A stretch of DNA of 8,781 bases, taken from assembly GCA_002506015.1 (NCBI GenBank), contig DAWR01000190.1, forward strand, positions 1,277 to 10,057, in the 5' to 3' direction. This DNA comes from Candidatus Methanogasteraceae archaeon UBA261. Its GTDB lineage: Archaea; Halobacteriota; Methanosarcinia; Methanosarcinales; Methanogasteraceae. The first letter of the stretch is position 1. Every line of letters begins with the position of its first letter. Position numbers and translations under genes: made by a program. Below are positions 1 through 6,226 of the stretch, piece after piece. The notes below the pieces were generated by a model, which was not told where the DNA came from, did not search any database, and worked only from the letters and a program-made list of their open reading frames with translations.

Positions 1-3000
1 CCCGCACCCCTCCACCACATCAACGTGACACCGACATCCTGCACACTGAACATCAGCGAAGAAGCGAGGTTTCATGCCACCGGCTATGATCCGTACAACA
101 ATTCGACCGCCGGTCTGACATTCCTCTGGCACCTCAACTCATCAGGCATCGGAATGCTCGACAGAATGAATGGTTCCGCTGTGAACTTCACTGCACTGCA
201 CGCCGGAATAACCGAGATATGTGCGGTCAACGGCAGCATTTCGAGCAACGAAACCTACACGGTATGGATAACAGTGAACGCACCGCCCGAAACAGGAATT
301 GTGGTTGATGGGGCAGGCAATGCCACATCAGGCAATTCAACTGCGATCGTCAACATCACCGACACCTCAGCCGTGGGCACAATCGGTATCACTGAGATCG
401 ATTGTCCGCTCACCCACACGGAGGTCAACGGATCCACAGTCAATCTCGAAACAGATGTTGAGATTGTCAAAGGCGTCGATGTCACTCTCAGCACAGAGAT
501 CGCACGTGCGCTGGCAGACGACACGATTGCCAAGAGTTACGTGCATATCAGGATCGGCTACAACGAAACAGAACTCGGGGACATCGAAGAAGACACGCTC
601 GAAATCTACAAATTCGTAAATGGTACGGGGTGGCTGAGGATGGATGAAACCGAGAATCCGGAATACTGCATCGGAAACGGCAGAGACATGACCGCAAACT
701 ATGTCTGGGTGAACGTAACCGGTTGCAGCGTATTCGGGCTGGGCGGCGGTTCATCAACGACTTCGGAGAGTGCGCCTCCGGCGATTCTGTCATGGTGGAA
801 CAACAGAACCGGCGATTCCTCACTCAATCTCACAGTTAACACCACAGAACCGATTGAATTCGGGGTCATATTCAACCAGACAGAAAACATCATCTGGAAT
901 GCGACCGATCACCTCTCAATGTCCAACGAAACGGAAAATTCAGGAAATCAGACGTTTTCGTGGGACGAATCAGGAAGTAAATATCTTAATGTCTCCATTG
1001 CGAACGATAACGGAACATCAGAGACTCTGTGCTGGAATATCACGGTTACCGATACAGGACTTCTGGAACCATCCTCAATGGGGTCAGGTTCAGCCATATT
1101 CGTGAACGAGATCGGCTGGTGGCATGAAGGCGGAGCGTTCAACCGGGACAGTGCCCCGATCCAGTCAGCGGTCGAGAACGCGACCGATGGCGCACACATA
1201 GTCGTGTACAATGGTAGTTACACCGAGAACGTGGTGATTAACAGACCAATCACACTTGAAGGTGAGGGGATGGATATGGTGAATGTAGTATCAGCAGACG
1301 TCGCCGGAAGAGTCTTCGATGTCGAGAGTTCGTGGGTCAATATCAGCGGATTCACGATAATGGGGGTATCTAACGCCGGAACCGGGGTGTATCTCTATGA
1401 GGTAGATCACTGCAATATCTCATACAACAACATGACTAACAACTGGTATGGCATCGATCTCCGGGGGTCAAATTACAATAACATCAGCAACAATGCTGTG
1501 ACTGCCAATAGGTACGGCTCTATTGATTCCAGTGGCTATGGCATCCATCTTTATGATGATAGTAGCTACAACACGATAACCAATAATATTGTGGCGCACA
1601 ATGGACACGGCATCGGTATCCGTGGCTCCGGCAATAGCAACACGTTGCACACCAATGTGGTTACGGATAATCGAGAGGGGGTGTATGTAGCATCCAGATA
1701 CAATTTAATATATAATAATTACCTCCTCTTCAACGAAAAATTCGATGCCATGGACATAACGGGGGATAACAGATGGAACACCACAAAAACACCCGGAAGA
1801 AACATTGTCGGCGGCTCACACCTCGGAGGGAACTACTACAGTGAGTATACGGGAAGCGACGGAGATGGTGGCGGTCTTGGCGATACCCCATTCATAATTG
1901 GCGATAAGGATACCGAAGATCAGTATCCCCTCGTCTCAACGATTCGGGTCTCTGAGCGGTGGAACAGCAAGACCGGAGGCAGTAATCGGACCCTGACCGC
2001 GGATATAGGCGAGAGCATTGATTTCCGCATCAATTACACTCAATCAGGTGATATTCTCTGGAAGGTCACTGACCAAACGGATCGGGAGGATCATTCAGGC
2101 TCCGGTGCGACTCAGACCTATTCATGGAGCAACCCCGGAGTGAAGTATGTCGATTGCTGGCTCACAAACGAGGAGAACGGGACATCGAACAAGACCGAAT
2201 GGGCTGTAACCATTAGTACAGACGTTAAGGGCAGGGTGGAGGCTGATTCCGAAGGTCCGCTCGTATCAGACATAACATACTATGATACTGATGGGAGGAC
2301 AGCACTTGATAGCGTAACATCAAGCACATTCAATTTCACTGCCGTTCCCATGTATGGCTATCTCGAGATCGACGCTTTCTCGACGAAGAGCACATCCGTA
2401 CGATTTTGCATAAGTGGAACAAGCACCAGCGCAGTTATAACAATCGATGAAACAGATGAAAATCCTGCGAGTTTCGAGTTTTCCGAGCTTCCGGTCAAGT
2501 ACATCAGGATGCAGCCCGCTTCGCTTGCATACAACAACAGCATCATAACGATACGGTACTCAGAGGGTGAACTCAACGGTACGAGTGAAGGCGCACTTGC
2601 GATCTACAAGATGAGGAGCGGTTCATGGCAGAAATTAACAACAGAGAGAGACACCGAGAACAACACGCTGACCGCGTCCACATCCACAGCATCATCCGGG
2701 TGGTTCATGGTGGGAGCTTCCACAGGTGTTGGAACATGCACGCGACTCTTGATCACAACAGATAAAGCCACGTACCTACTCGATCCGTATTACTGGGTGT
2801 ATGAAGCACCTATGGTTTATCCTGATCTGTGGCCCCAGGACGGTTATCCGAGAACTGTGAACCTCTCTATTCTGCTCATGGACAACAGGGGGTACAGGGC
2901 TGCGGCGGATGAACTGCACTACACCGTGAGCAATGACACAACGACTATAGCGAGCGGAACTGCGCATGACCGGGGCGACGGGCTCTACGCGGCAAGTTTT

Positions 3001-5271
3001 GAGATAACGGACGCCGACGCCGGAGGAAAGGACTTCAGCGGGAGCGTTCCCGAGAGTTTCACAATCCAGGTGGGTGCGACCACTCCGGACGGAACCATCG
3101 ATGGATCAAAGACATTCGGGGTCGGGAGATGGGGGTGTGACCGGTGCCACATAGGATATGTGCATGATATCGGGTGGCAAAACTCGACTGCCATGTCCAT
3201 GTACCCCTGGGCAAGGTTCCCAAATGGCGGGCCATTCGGACCCCATAACTGGAGAAATGTCATGGGAGCTAACGGGGCTGATACGACAACATTCGATATC
3301 TCGTATCTCACGAATTCCGAACTGACGCACACGCCGTCGGATATTTTTAACACGTCCGCATATCATGAACAGACAATGCGGAAATGGGGTGGTGATGCCC
3401 AGTGTTCTCCGTGTCATCAGGGTTCCGGAAGGCTTCGTTACGCTTACAATACATCCGGAGAATATCCATGGCTGGCATACGCAAAATCCGAAGCAGTCGA
3501 ATGTACCTTCTGCCACGGTATGGACGGCGGTTACAATGAGACCTACTGGGCAGATGCCGGTGGATATACTTATGGCGAGCATGCAAAGGTCGTTTCATCT
3601 CCTGGCACAGATCAGGATCCATACCTTGCATCTCAGTCCTGTTCGAATGCAAGCTGCCACGGTCACATCAGTGATTCGGATGCCGGGGCGATCGATAACG
3701 CATACCCGACGTGCGCAGACTGCCACCCGATCTCATTCGGATCAGATGTCCCGCAGTGGCTGGACACTCAAGCAGGCGAACCGAGAGATGTCGGGGGGCA
3801 CCCGCGTGGCGATAGTCCGGTGGTGAACTGCTCGTTCTGCCACAACGCGTTTCACGCAACCTTTGATGAGAGTGCCATACTCACGTGTGGCGACTGCCAC
3901 CCTGAATCAGTTGACTATCCGATTCATCCGTATGATGGCTATTCGGGCGAAAACACGGCAACGTGTGCGAACTGTCACTGTGGTGGTGCTGACAATCTCA
4001 ACATCCACAATATATCGGTTCCGCGATGCAGTGATTGCCACTCCACAGTCTACGATGATCTCATCGATGGCTACAACAATTATGCGATGGATAACGACTC
4101 CGAAAACCTCGCACCCGGCGGCTCAAACATGACGCACAATCGGGATACCCGGGTCGCATCCGCCTGGGGCAGCGATCCGCAGGGTATGAGCATGAGCGAC
4201 GACAACAGCGGGATTCTCTATTCGAGACATGCATACCCTGACTCAAGCGGAGGATGGGAGGGCGCAACAGGACCTGTGAGAAAAGGTGACCAGATATGCC
4301 TGAACTGCCACTCGGACATCGTGAGAACCGTTGGAGCTGAGCATGAGCAGGACTGGAATAGCTGCTATAGCAAGGTATGCCACACTCTCTGGACCGATGA
4401 TAAGTACGGCACCCCGAACGTTCACTACCTCGCAATTCCGCACTGCACCGACTGTCATTCCGAAGCCCTCTCCTACGCAGGGCATCTCTTCTGTGATATG
4501 ATGGATGCGCCAAAGAACTATGCACGGGCACCTGCCATAGGCACAATGCTCGAAGATAGCGTGCACAAGCGTCTGATCATGAACACCACAACAGATAACC
4601 CATCAAATTACCTCGGATGCCTGATCTGCCACACCAACGCAAGTTTTGAAATCGACTATGGCGATTTCGAGATCACGATAACAGAGTATGACGGTGTGCA
4701 TGTCTGGAACTCGATGCCACAATGCACCAAATGCCACTCTCTGAGCGATGACGTCTCACGACCGGGACCGCCTGCGTATGCGCACGACCTGCTGGAAGGA
4801 ATCACGTGGGGCAACAACACGCAGTGCCTGAAGTGCCACAACATCTACAACCAGACGGCTGGACGGTATCACGGGCACGATGCCGGGACTGAGTCATGCA
4901 CCGGCTGCCATTACAACAACACTGCAATGGACGACTACGGCACCCCTGATGTGTATGTGAATGAGGCAATGTATAAGGCAAGCGTGCATGGAACCGACCC
5001 GGGCGACGACTGCTCAAAGTGCCACACCGACTACCACCCGCCACCCGAATATAAGTGGAAGTGGTGCGACTGCTGCCACGTTGTGCAGTCAGACCCTGTG
5101 AACGATGTTGATCGCCACAACGTAACAGCAAGCCCGACAACGCTGGATGTGACCGACTGCACAGAGTGCCACAACGAGACATCTTACGATGCGTCAGTAT
5201 CAAGGTACGGCGGCGCATCATCTGATTACAACTGCAGATGGTGTCACACATACCCAGATCAAAAGTATTAA
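1..5271 (+). CDS. Giant extracellular multiheme cytochrome c with Ig-like/PGF-like domains and a NosD-like beta-helix (5' truncated)
   Basis: The frame is open from base 1 with good coding sense upstream of the first possible start (GTG at 25), so the gene enters from outside the window; its signal peptide is not visible. Residues are counted from the GTG at 25. Domains in order: Ig-like (1-90); PGF-pre-PGF-like beta domain (about 100-245); PKD/Ig-like domain A (251-342); NosD-like right-handed beta-helix (358-636), ending in the typical GGNYYSEYTGSDGDGGGLGDTP block; PKD/Ig-like domain B (638-732), similar to A; a second PGF-pre-PGF-like domain (about 733-905); a macroglobulin/Ig-like domain (about 908-1035); and a cytochrome region (1038-1748) with 20 heme motifs. 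About thirty N-X-S/T sequons lie in the first 490 residues, as expected for a glycosylated archaeal surface protein. No C-terminal membrane helix or PGF-CTERM is seen; the protein ends TYPDQKY. Likely role (inference): extracellular electron transfer to a partner cell or mineral, with the beta domains as stalk or adhesin. Large fused cytochromes of this kind are known from ANME archaea. Cytochrome identity is near certain; the electron acceptor is unknown. Confidence 0.93.
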   Translation, partial: PAPLHHINVTPTSCTLNISEEARFHATGYDPYNNSTAGLTFLWHLNSSGIGMLDRMNGSAVNFTALHAGITEICAVNGSISSNETYTVWITVNAPPETGIVVDGAGNATSGNSTAIVNITDTSAVGTIGITEIDCPLTHTEVNGSTVNLETDVEIVKGVDVTLSTEIARALADDTIAKSYVHIRIGYNETELGDIEEDTLEIYKFVNGTGWLRMDETENPEYCIGNGRDMTANYVWVNVTGCSVFGLGGGSSTTSESAPPAILSWWNNRTGDSSLNLTVNTTEPIEFGVIFNQTENIIWNATDHLSMSNETENSGNQTFSWDESGSKYLNVSIANDNGTSETLCWNITVTDTGLLEPSSMGSGSAIFVNEIGWWHEGGAFNRDSAPIQSAVENATDGAHIVVYNGSYTENVVINRPITLEGEGMDMVNVVSADVAGRVFDVESSWVNISGFTIMGVSNAGTGVYLYEVDHCNISYNNMTNNWYGIDLRGSNYNNISNNAVTANRYGSIDSSGYGIHLYDDSSYNTITNNIVAHNGHGIGIRGSGNSNTLHTNVVTDNREGVYVASRYNLIYNNYLLFNEKFDAMDITGDNRWNTTKTPGRNIVGGSHLGGNYYSEYTGSDGDGGGLGDTPFIIGDKDTEDQYPLVSTIRVSERWNSKTGGSNRTLTADIGESIDFRINYTQSGDILWKVTDQTDREDHSGSGATQTYSWSNPGVKYVDCWLTNEENGTSNKTEWAVTISTDVKGRVEADSEGPLVSDITYYDTDGRTALDSVTSSTFNFTAVPMYGYLEIDAFSTKSTSVRFCISGTSTSAVITIDETDENPASFEFSELPVKYIRMQPASLAYNNSIITIRYSEGELNGTSEGALAIYKMRSGSWQKLTTERDTENNTLTASTSTASSGWFMVGASTGVGTCTRLLITTDKATYLLDPYYWVYEAPMVYPDLWPQDGYPRTVNLSILLMDNRGYRAAADELHYTVSNDTTTIASGTAHDRGDGLYAASFEITDADAGGKDFSGSVPESFTIQVGATTPDGTIDGSKTFGVGRWGCDRCHIGYVHDIGWQNSTAMSMYPWARFPNGGPFGPHNWRNVMGANGADTTTFDISYLTNSELTHTPSDIFNTSAYHEQTMRKWGGDAQCSPCHQGSGRLRYAYNTSGEYPWLAYAKSEAVECTFCHGMDGGYNETYWADAGGYTYGEHAKVVSSPGTDQDPYLASQSCSNASCHGHISDSDAGAIDNAYPTCADCHPISFGSDVPQWLDTQAGEPRDVGGHPRGDSPVVNCSFCHNAFHATFDESAILTCGDCHPESVDYPIHPYDGYSGENTATCANCHCGGADNLNIHNISVPRCSDCHSTVYDDLIDGYNNYAMDNDSENLAPGGSNMTHNRDTRVASAWGSDPQGMSMSDDNSGILYSRHAYPDSSGGWEGATGPVRKGDQICLNCHSDIVRTVGAEHEQDWNSCYSKVCHTLWTDDKYGTPNVHYLAIPHCTDCHSEALSYAGHLFCDMMDAPKNYARAPAIGTMLEDSVHKRLIMNTTTDNPSNYLGCLICHTNASFEIDYGDFEITITEYDGVHVWNSMPQCTKCHSLSDDVSRPGPPAYAHDLLEGITWGNNTQCLKCHNIYNQTAGRYHGHDAGTESCTGCHYNNTAMDDYGTPDVYVNEAMYKASVHGTDPGDDCSKCHTDYHPPPEYKWKWCDCCHVVQSDPVNDVDRHNVTASPTTLDVTDCTECHNETSYDASVSRYGGASSDYNCRWCHTYPDQKY
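775..1050 (+). repeat. Ig/PKD-like domain, copy A
   Basis: This segment of the giant cytochrome (residues about 251-342) shares a clear pattern with residues 638-732: a W-N-x2-T-G-x4-L start, then E-x-I-x-F, I-x-W in the middle, a Q-T-x-S-W strand, K-Y, and N-G-T-S before the final strand. The two copies sit directly before and after the beta-helix, so they probably arose by an internal duplication that framed it. They match the general look of PKD-like beta-sandwich domains in archaeal surface proteins; the exact family is not certain. Confidence 0.7.
1096..1930 (+). other. NosD-like right-handed beta-helix domain within the giant cytochrome
   Basis: This part encodes an opening I-Q-x-A-V-x-N-A-x-x-G motif and an I-x-L-E-G-E-G motif, both typical of NosD/pectate-lyase-like helices. 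It is followed by PbH1-type rungs of about 22-25 residues: FTIMGVSNAGTGVYLYEV, then NISYNNMTNNWYGIDLRGS, NNISNNAVTANRYG, YNTITNNIVAHNGHGIGIRG, and NTLHTNVVTDNREGVYV. It closes with the conserved GGNYYSEYTGSDGDGGGLGDTP region. Such helices bind or process polysaccharides, or form rigid stalks, in extracellular archaeal proteins. No catalytic residues can be assigned by eye, so a structural or carbohydrate-binding role is more likely than an enzymatic one (inference). Confidence 0.85.
1936..2219 (+). repeat. Ig/PKD-like domain, copy B
   Basis: Second copy (residues about 638-732) of the domain at 775-1050. It opens with RWNSKTGGSNRTLTADIGES and keeps I-x-F, I-L-W, the TQTYSW strand, V-K-Y-V and the NGTSNKTEW end. 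It follows the beta-helix directly, so the helix is bracketed by related beta-sandwich modules. The protein copies have diverged clearly, which points to an old duplication rather than a recent one. Confidence 0.7.
3136..5247 (+). other. Twenty-heme c-type cytochrome region (18 CXXCH + 2 CX4CH)
   Basis: Heme motifs begin at these bases: CDRCH 3136, CSPCH 3403, CTFCH 3502, CSNASCH 3640, CADCH 3712, CSFCH 3829, CGDCH 3886, CANCH 3964, CSDCH 4027, CLNCH 4297, CYSKVCH 4363, CTDCH 4444, CLICH 4618, CTKCH 4723, CLKCH 4825, CTGCH 4897, CSKCH 5011, CDCCH 5065, CTECH 5158, CRWCH 5233. The fourth and eleventh have four residues between the cysteines (CX4CH). Many further histidines (for example GGHPRGD, FHATF, NIHNIS, VHYLAIPH, RYHGHDAG, YHPPPEYK) could act as distal ligands, which would fit mostly bis-His low-spin hemes. 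Spacing is uneven: gaps of about 85 residues separate hemes 1-2 and 9-10, which may be linkers or insertions between heme packing units. Two extra cysteines follow or lie inside motifs (CHCGG after heme 8; the middle C of CDCCH). Confidence 0.93.
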
Positions 5272-5301
5272 TGAGACAACGGGATGGGAAACAGGAACAA
5301 G

Positions 5302-5308
5302 AAGGTGA
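5302..5308 (+). promoter_or_regulatory. Ribosome binding site deciding the start of the small cytochrome
   Basis: The bases AAGGTGA end five bases before ATG 5314 and match the archaeal Shine-Dalgarno consensus GGTGA. The earlier in-frame ATG at 5284 has no comparable site and would add ten charged or polar residues before the membrane helix. The start at 5314 is therefore preferred. The same site and spacing precede the minus-strand gene that begins at 6185. Confidence 0.8.
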
Positions 5309-5313
5309 GCGAT

Positions 5314-5751
5314 ATGCGAAAACAGAAAACAAAGCCGATTGTGATTGTGGCAGCACTCTTTGTAATCGCTACCACCGCCATTGTAGCTTACGGCATATTC
5401 GCAGGCGGACACAGCACATACATGAACCAGCCCAACCCGGATGACTTCTGTGACAGATGCCATCCCGAGATCACGACCGCGCTGATGGGGGGAGAGCACG
5501 GTCCCGCAAACTGCATCTGCCACGGCTACAACCCGAACTCGAGCATGGCAGGCACCGATTTTGACATCAACATGAAACACGATCTGACAAAGCGCATCTA
5601 CTGCACGAACTGCCACTCAGAGTATGACGATACAACAGGCGAGATTGCAATCGGCGGCGGCGTTAGCGGGATCAATCAGTCCGCACACTACATAATCAAC
5701 ACATCGAAGCGGGCGACACTGTACAATCACTCTGCGCAACAGTTCAAGTGA
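5314..5751 (+). CDS. Small membrane-anchored c-type cytochrome (two CXXCH, one CXCH)
   Basis: A 145-residue protein. Residues 1-7 are basic, and residues about 9-30 form one hydrophobic helix with no clear cleavage site, so it is probably an N-in anchor with the heme part outside. Heme motifs are CDRCH (46-50) and CTNCH (97-101). Between them lies CICH (67-70), with one residue instead of two between the cysteines. Extra histidines at 33, 62, 89, 125 and 139 could be distal ligands. The layout of a single anchor plus a small heme domain recalls the NrfH/NapC type in form only; I see no sequence basis to call it NrfH. It begins 42 bases after the giant cytochrome's stop on the same strand and is likely co-transcribed. 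The inferred role is to pass electrons from the membrane quinone or methanophenazine pool or a membrane complex to the giant cytochrome. The start is set by the AAGGTGA site just upstream. Confidence 0.9.
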   Translation: MRKQKTKPIVIVAALFVIATTAIVAYGIFAGGHSTYMNQPNPDDFCDRCHPEITTALMGGEHGPANCICHGYNPNSSMAGTDFDINMKHDLTKRIYCTNCHSEYDDTTGEIAIGGGVSGINQSAHYIINTSKRATLYNHSAQQFK

Positions 5752-5781
5752 TTCAAATCCGGACAAGTACAACAGCATACT

Positions 5782-5807
5782 ACTACAGAGTGGGTCTCCT
5801 CTGTAGT
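5782..5807 (+). terminator. Hairpin terminator-like element after the cytochrome operon
   Basis: A perfect 9-bp inverted repeat (ACTACAGAG / CTCTGTAGT) with an 8-base loop begins 30 bases after the small cytochrome's stop. It is followed by a T-rich but interrupted stretch (TTGGCTATTGTTTGTAATTATTG). Archaeal termination mainly needs U-rich tracts, so the hairpin may also serve to stabilise the 3' end. It lies between two convergent operons, where a terminator is expected. Confidence 0.55.
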
Positions 5808-5882
5808 CTCTTGGCTATTGTTTGTAATTATTGAAAATCTTAAGTTGTGGCGGTATGGGGCATAACCAAGACAAAGCACAGC

Positions 5883-5890
5883 TTATATAG
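5883..5890 (+). promoter_or_regulatory. Unassigned TATA-box-like element in the convergent intergenic space
   Basis: TTATATAG is close to the archaeal TATA consensus. It is preceded on the plus strand by a purine- and A-rich stretch (AAGCACAGC) that could serve as a BRE. On the minus strand the upstream bases are GC-rich (GGTCCCC), so plus-strand use is more likely. A start about 25 bases downstream would produce an RNA antisense to the small gene at 5955-6185. No convincing sense gene lies downstream. This may be a chance AT-rich match. Confidence 0.25.
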
Positions 5891-5954
5891 GGGATTGGAC
5901 CGGGTTTATGGGGAATGGGGGTAAGGAATGTACTCGACACGTCTTCGTCTGCCC

Positions 5955-6185
5955 TTACCGGTCACCAACAGTCTCGATCTTGAACGTGACATCGAGCCCT
6001 TTCAATGTCAACTGGACTCGATCCCCGATCTGCAGAATGTCATCGATGCTTGCGTGTAAGCCCCAGTCATACACGTAGTCATAAGCGCCCTGCATCGCTT
6101 GAAATCCCATTGCGCTCAGTCTCTCATTCACTTCGGAGGGCGTTCCACCCTCGCTGTTGAACCATACGACGAGATAACTCTTCAT
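5955..6185 (-). CDS. Small conserved-looking protein of unknown function, downstream of mmp10
   Basis: A 76-residue acidic, soluble protein with no signal peptide, membrane helix or metal-binding motif. I do not recognise the family. Visible pattern: a first strand KSYLVVWF, a helix with TPSEVNERLSAMGF, a strand GAYDYVYDWG rich in aromatics, then DDILQIGDRVQLTLKGLDVTFKIETV, which looks like a helix plus two beta-strands. This would fit a small alpha/beta fold. It is real rather than a shadow: ATG 6185 is preceded by AGGTGAG at five-base spacing, and composition and phase read as protein. It starts 41 bases after the mmp10 stop on the same strand, so the two are likely co-transcribed. A role in Mcr maturation or as an Mmp10 partner is suggested only by this neighbourhood. 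Confidence 0.8.
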   Translation of the reverse strand: MKSYLVVWFNSEGGTPSEVNERLSAMGFQAMQGAYDYVYDWGLHASIDDILQIGDRVQLTLKGLDVTFKIETVGDR

Positions 6186-6190
6186 TATGT

Positions 6191-6197
6191 CTCACCT
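6191..6197 (-). promoter_or_regulatory. Ribosome binding site of the small gene downstream of mmp10
   Basis: Read on the minus strand, AGGTGAG lies five bases before the ATG at 6185. It matches the archaeal GGTGA consensus and supports both the reality and the start of the 76-residue gene. The divergent pair mmp10 and the DRG gene lack such sites, which fits leadered translation inside operons and leaderless translation at their first genes. Confidence 0.75.
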
Positions 6198-6226
6198 GTT
6201 GTGCCTAACATCGATTGGGTGGGTTA

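Noticed and set aside
1468..1700. Possible DNA tandem repeat in the beta-helix coding region
   Set aside because: The repetition (N-N-I-S-N-N type rungs) is at protein level and degenerate in DNA; it is explained by the beta-helix fold and is not a CRISPR or satellite array.
5284..5313. Earlier ATG for the small cytochrome
   Set aside because: No ribosome binding site at proper spacing; the ATG at 5314 has AAGGTGA five bases upstream and places the basic residues directly before the membrane helix.
4802..5616. Cysteine- and arginine-rich minus-strand frames opposite both cytochromes
   Set aside because: These are antisense shadows: repeated GTGGCA-type complements of CXXCH codons give artificial open frames.
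5908..6078. A 56-codon plus-strand frame starting 18 bases after the TATA-like element, antisense to the small gene downstream of mmp10
   Set aside because: Its residues look like an antisense shadow (rich in S, P, R, C), it lacks a ribosome binding site, and the opposite strand has a better-supported gene. Only an antisense RNA remains possible.
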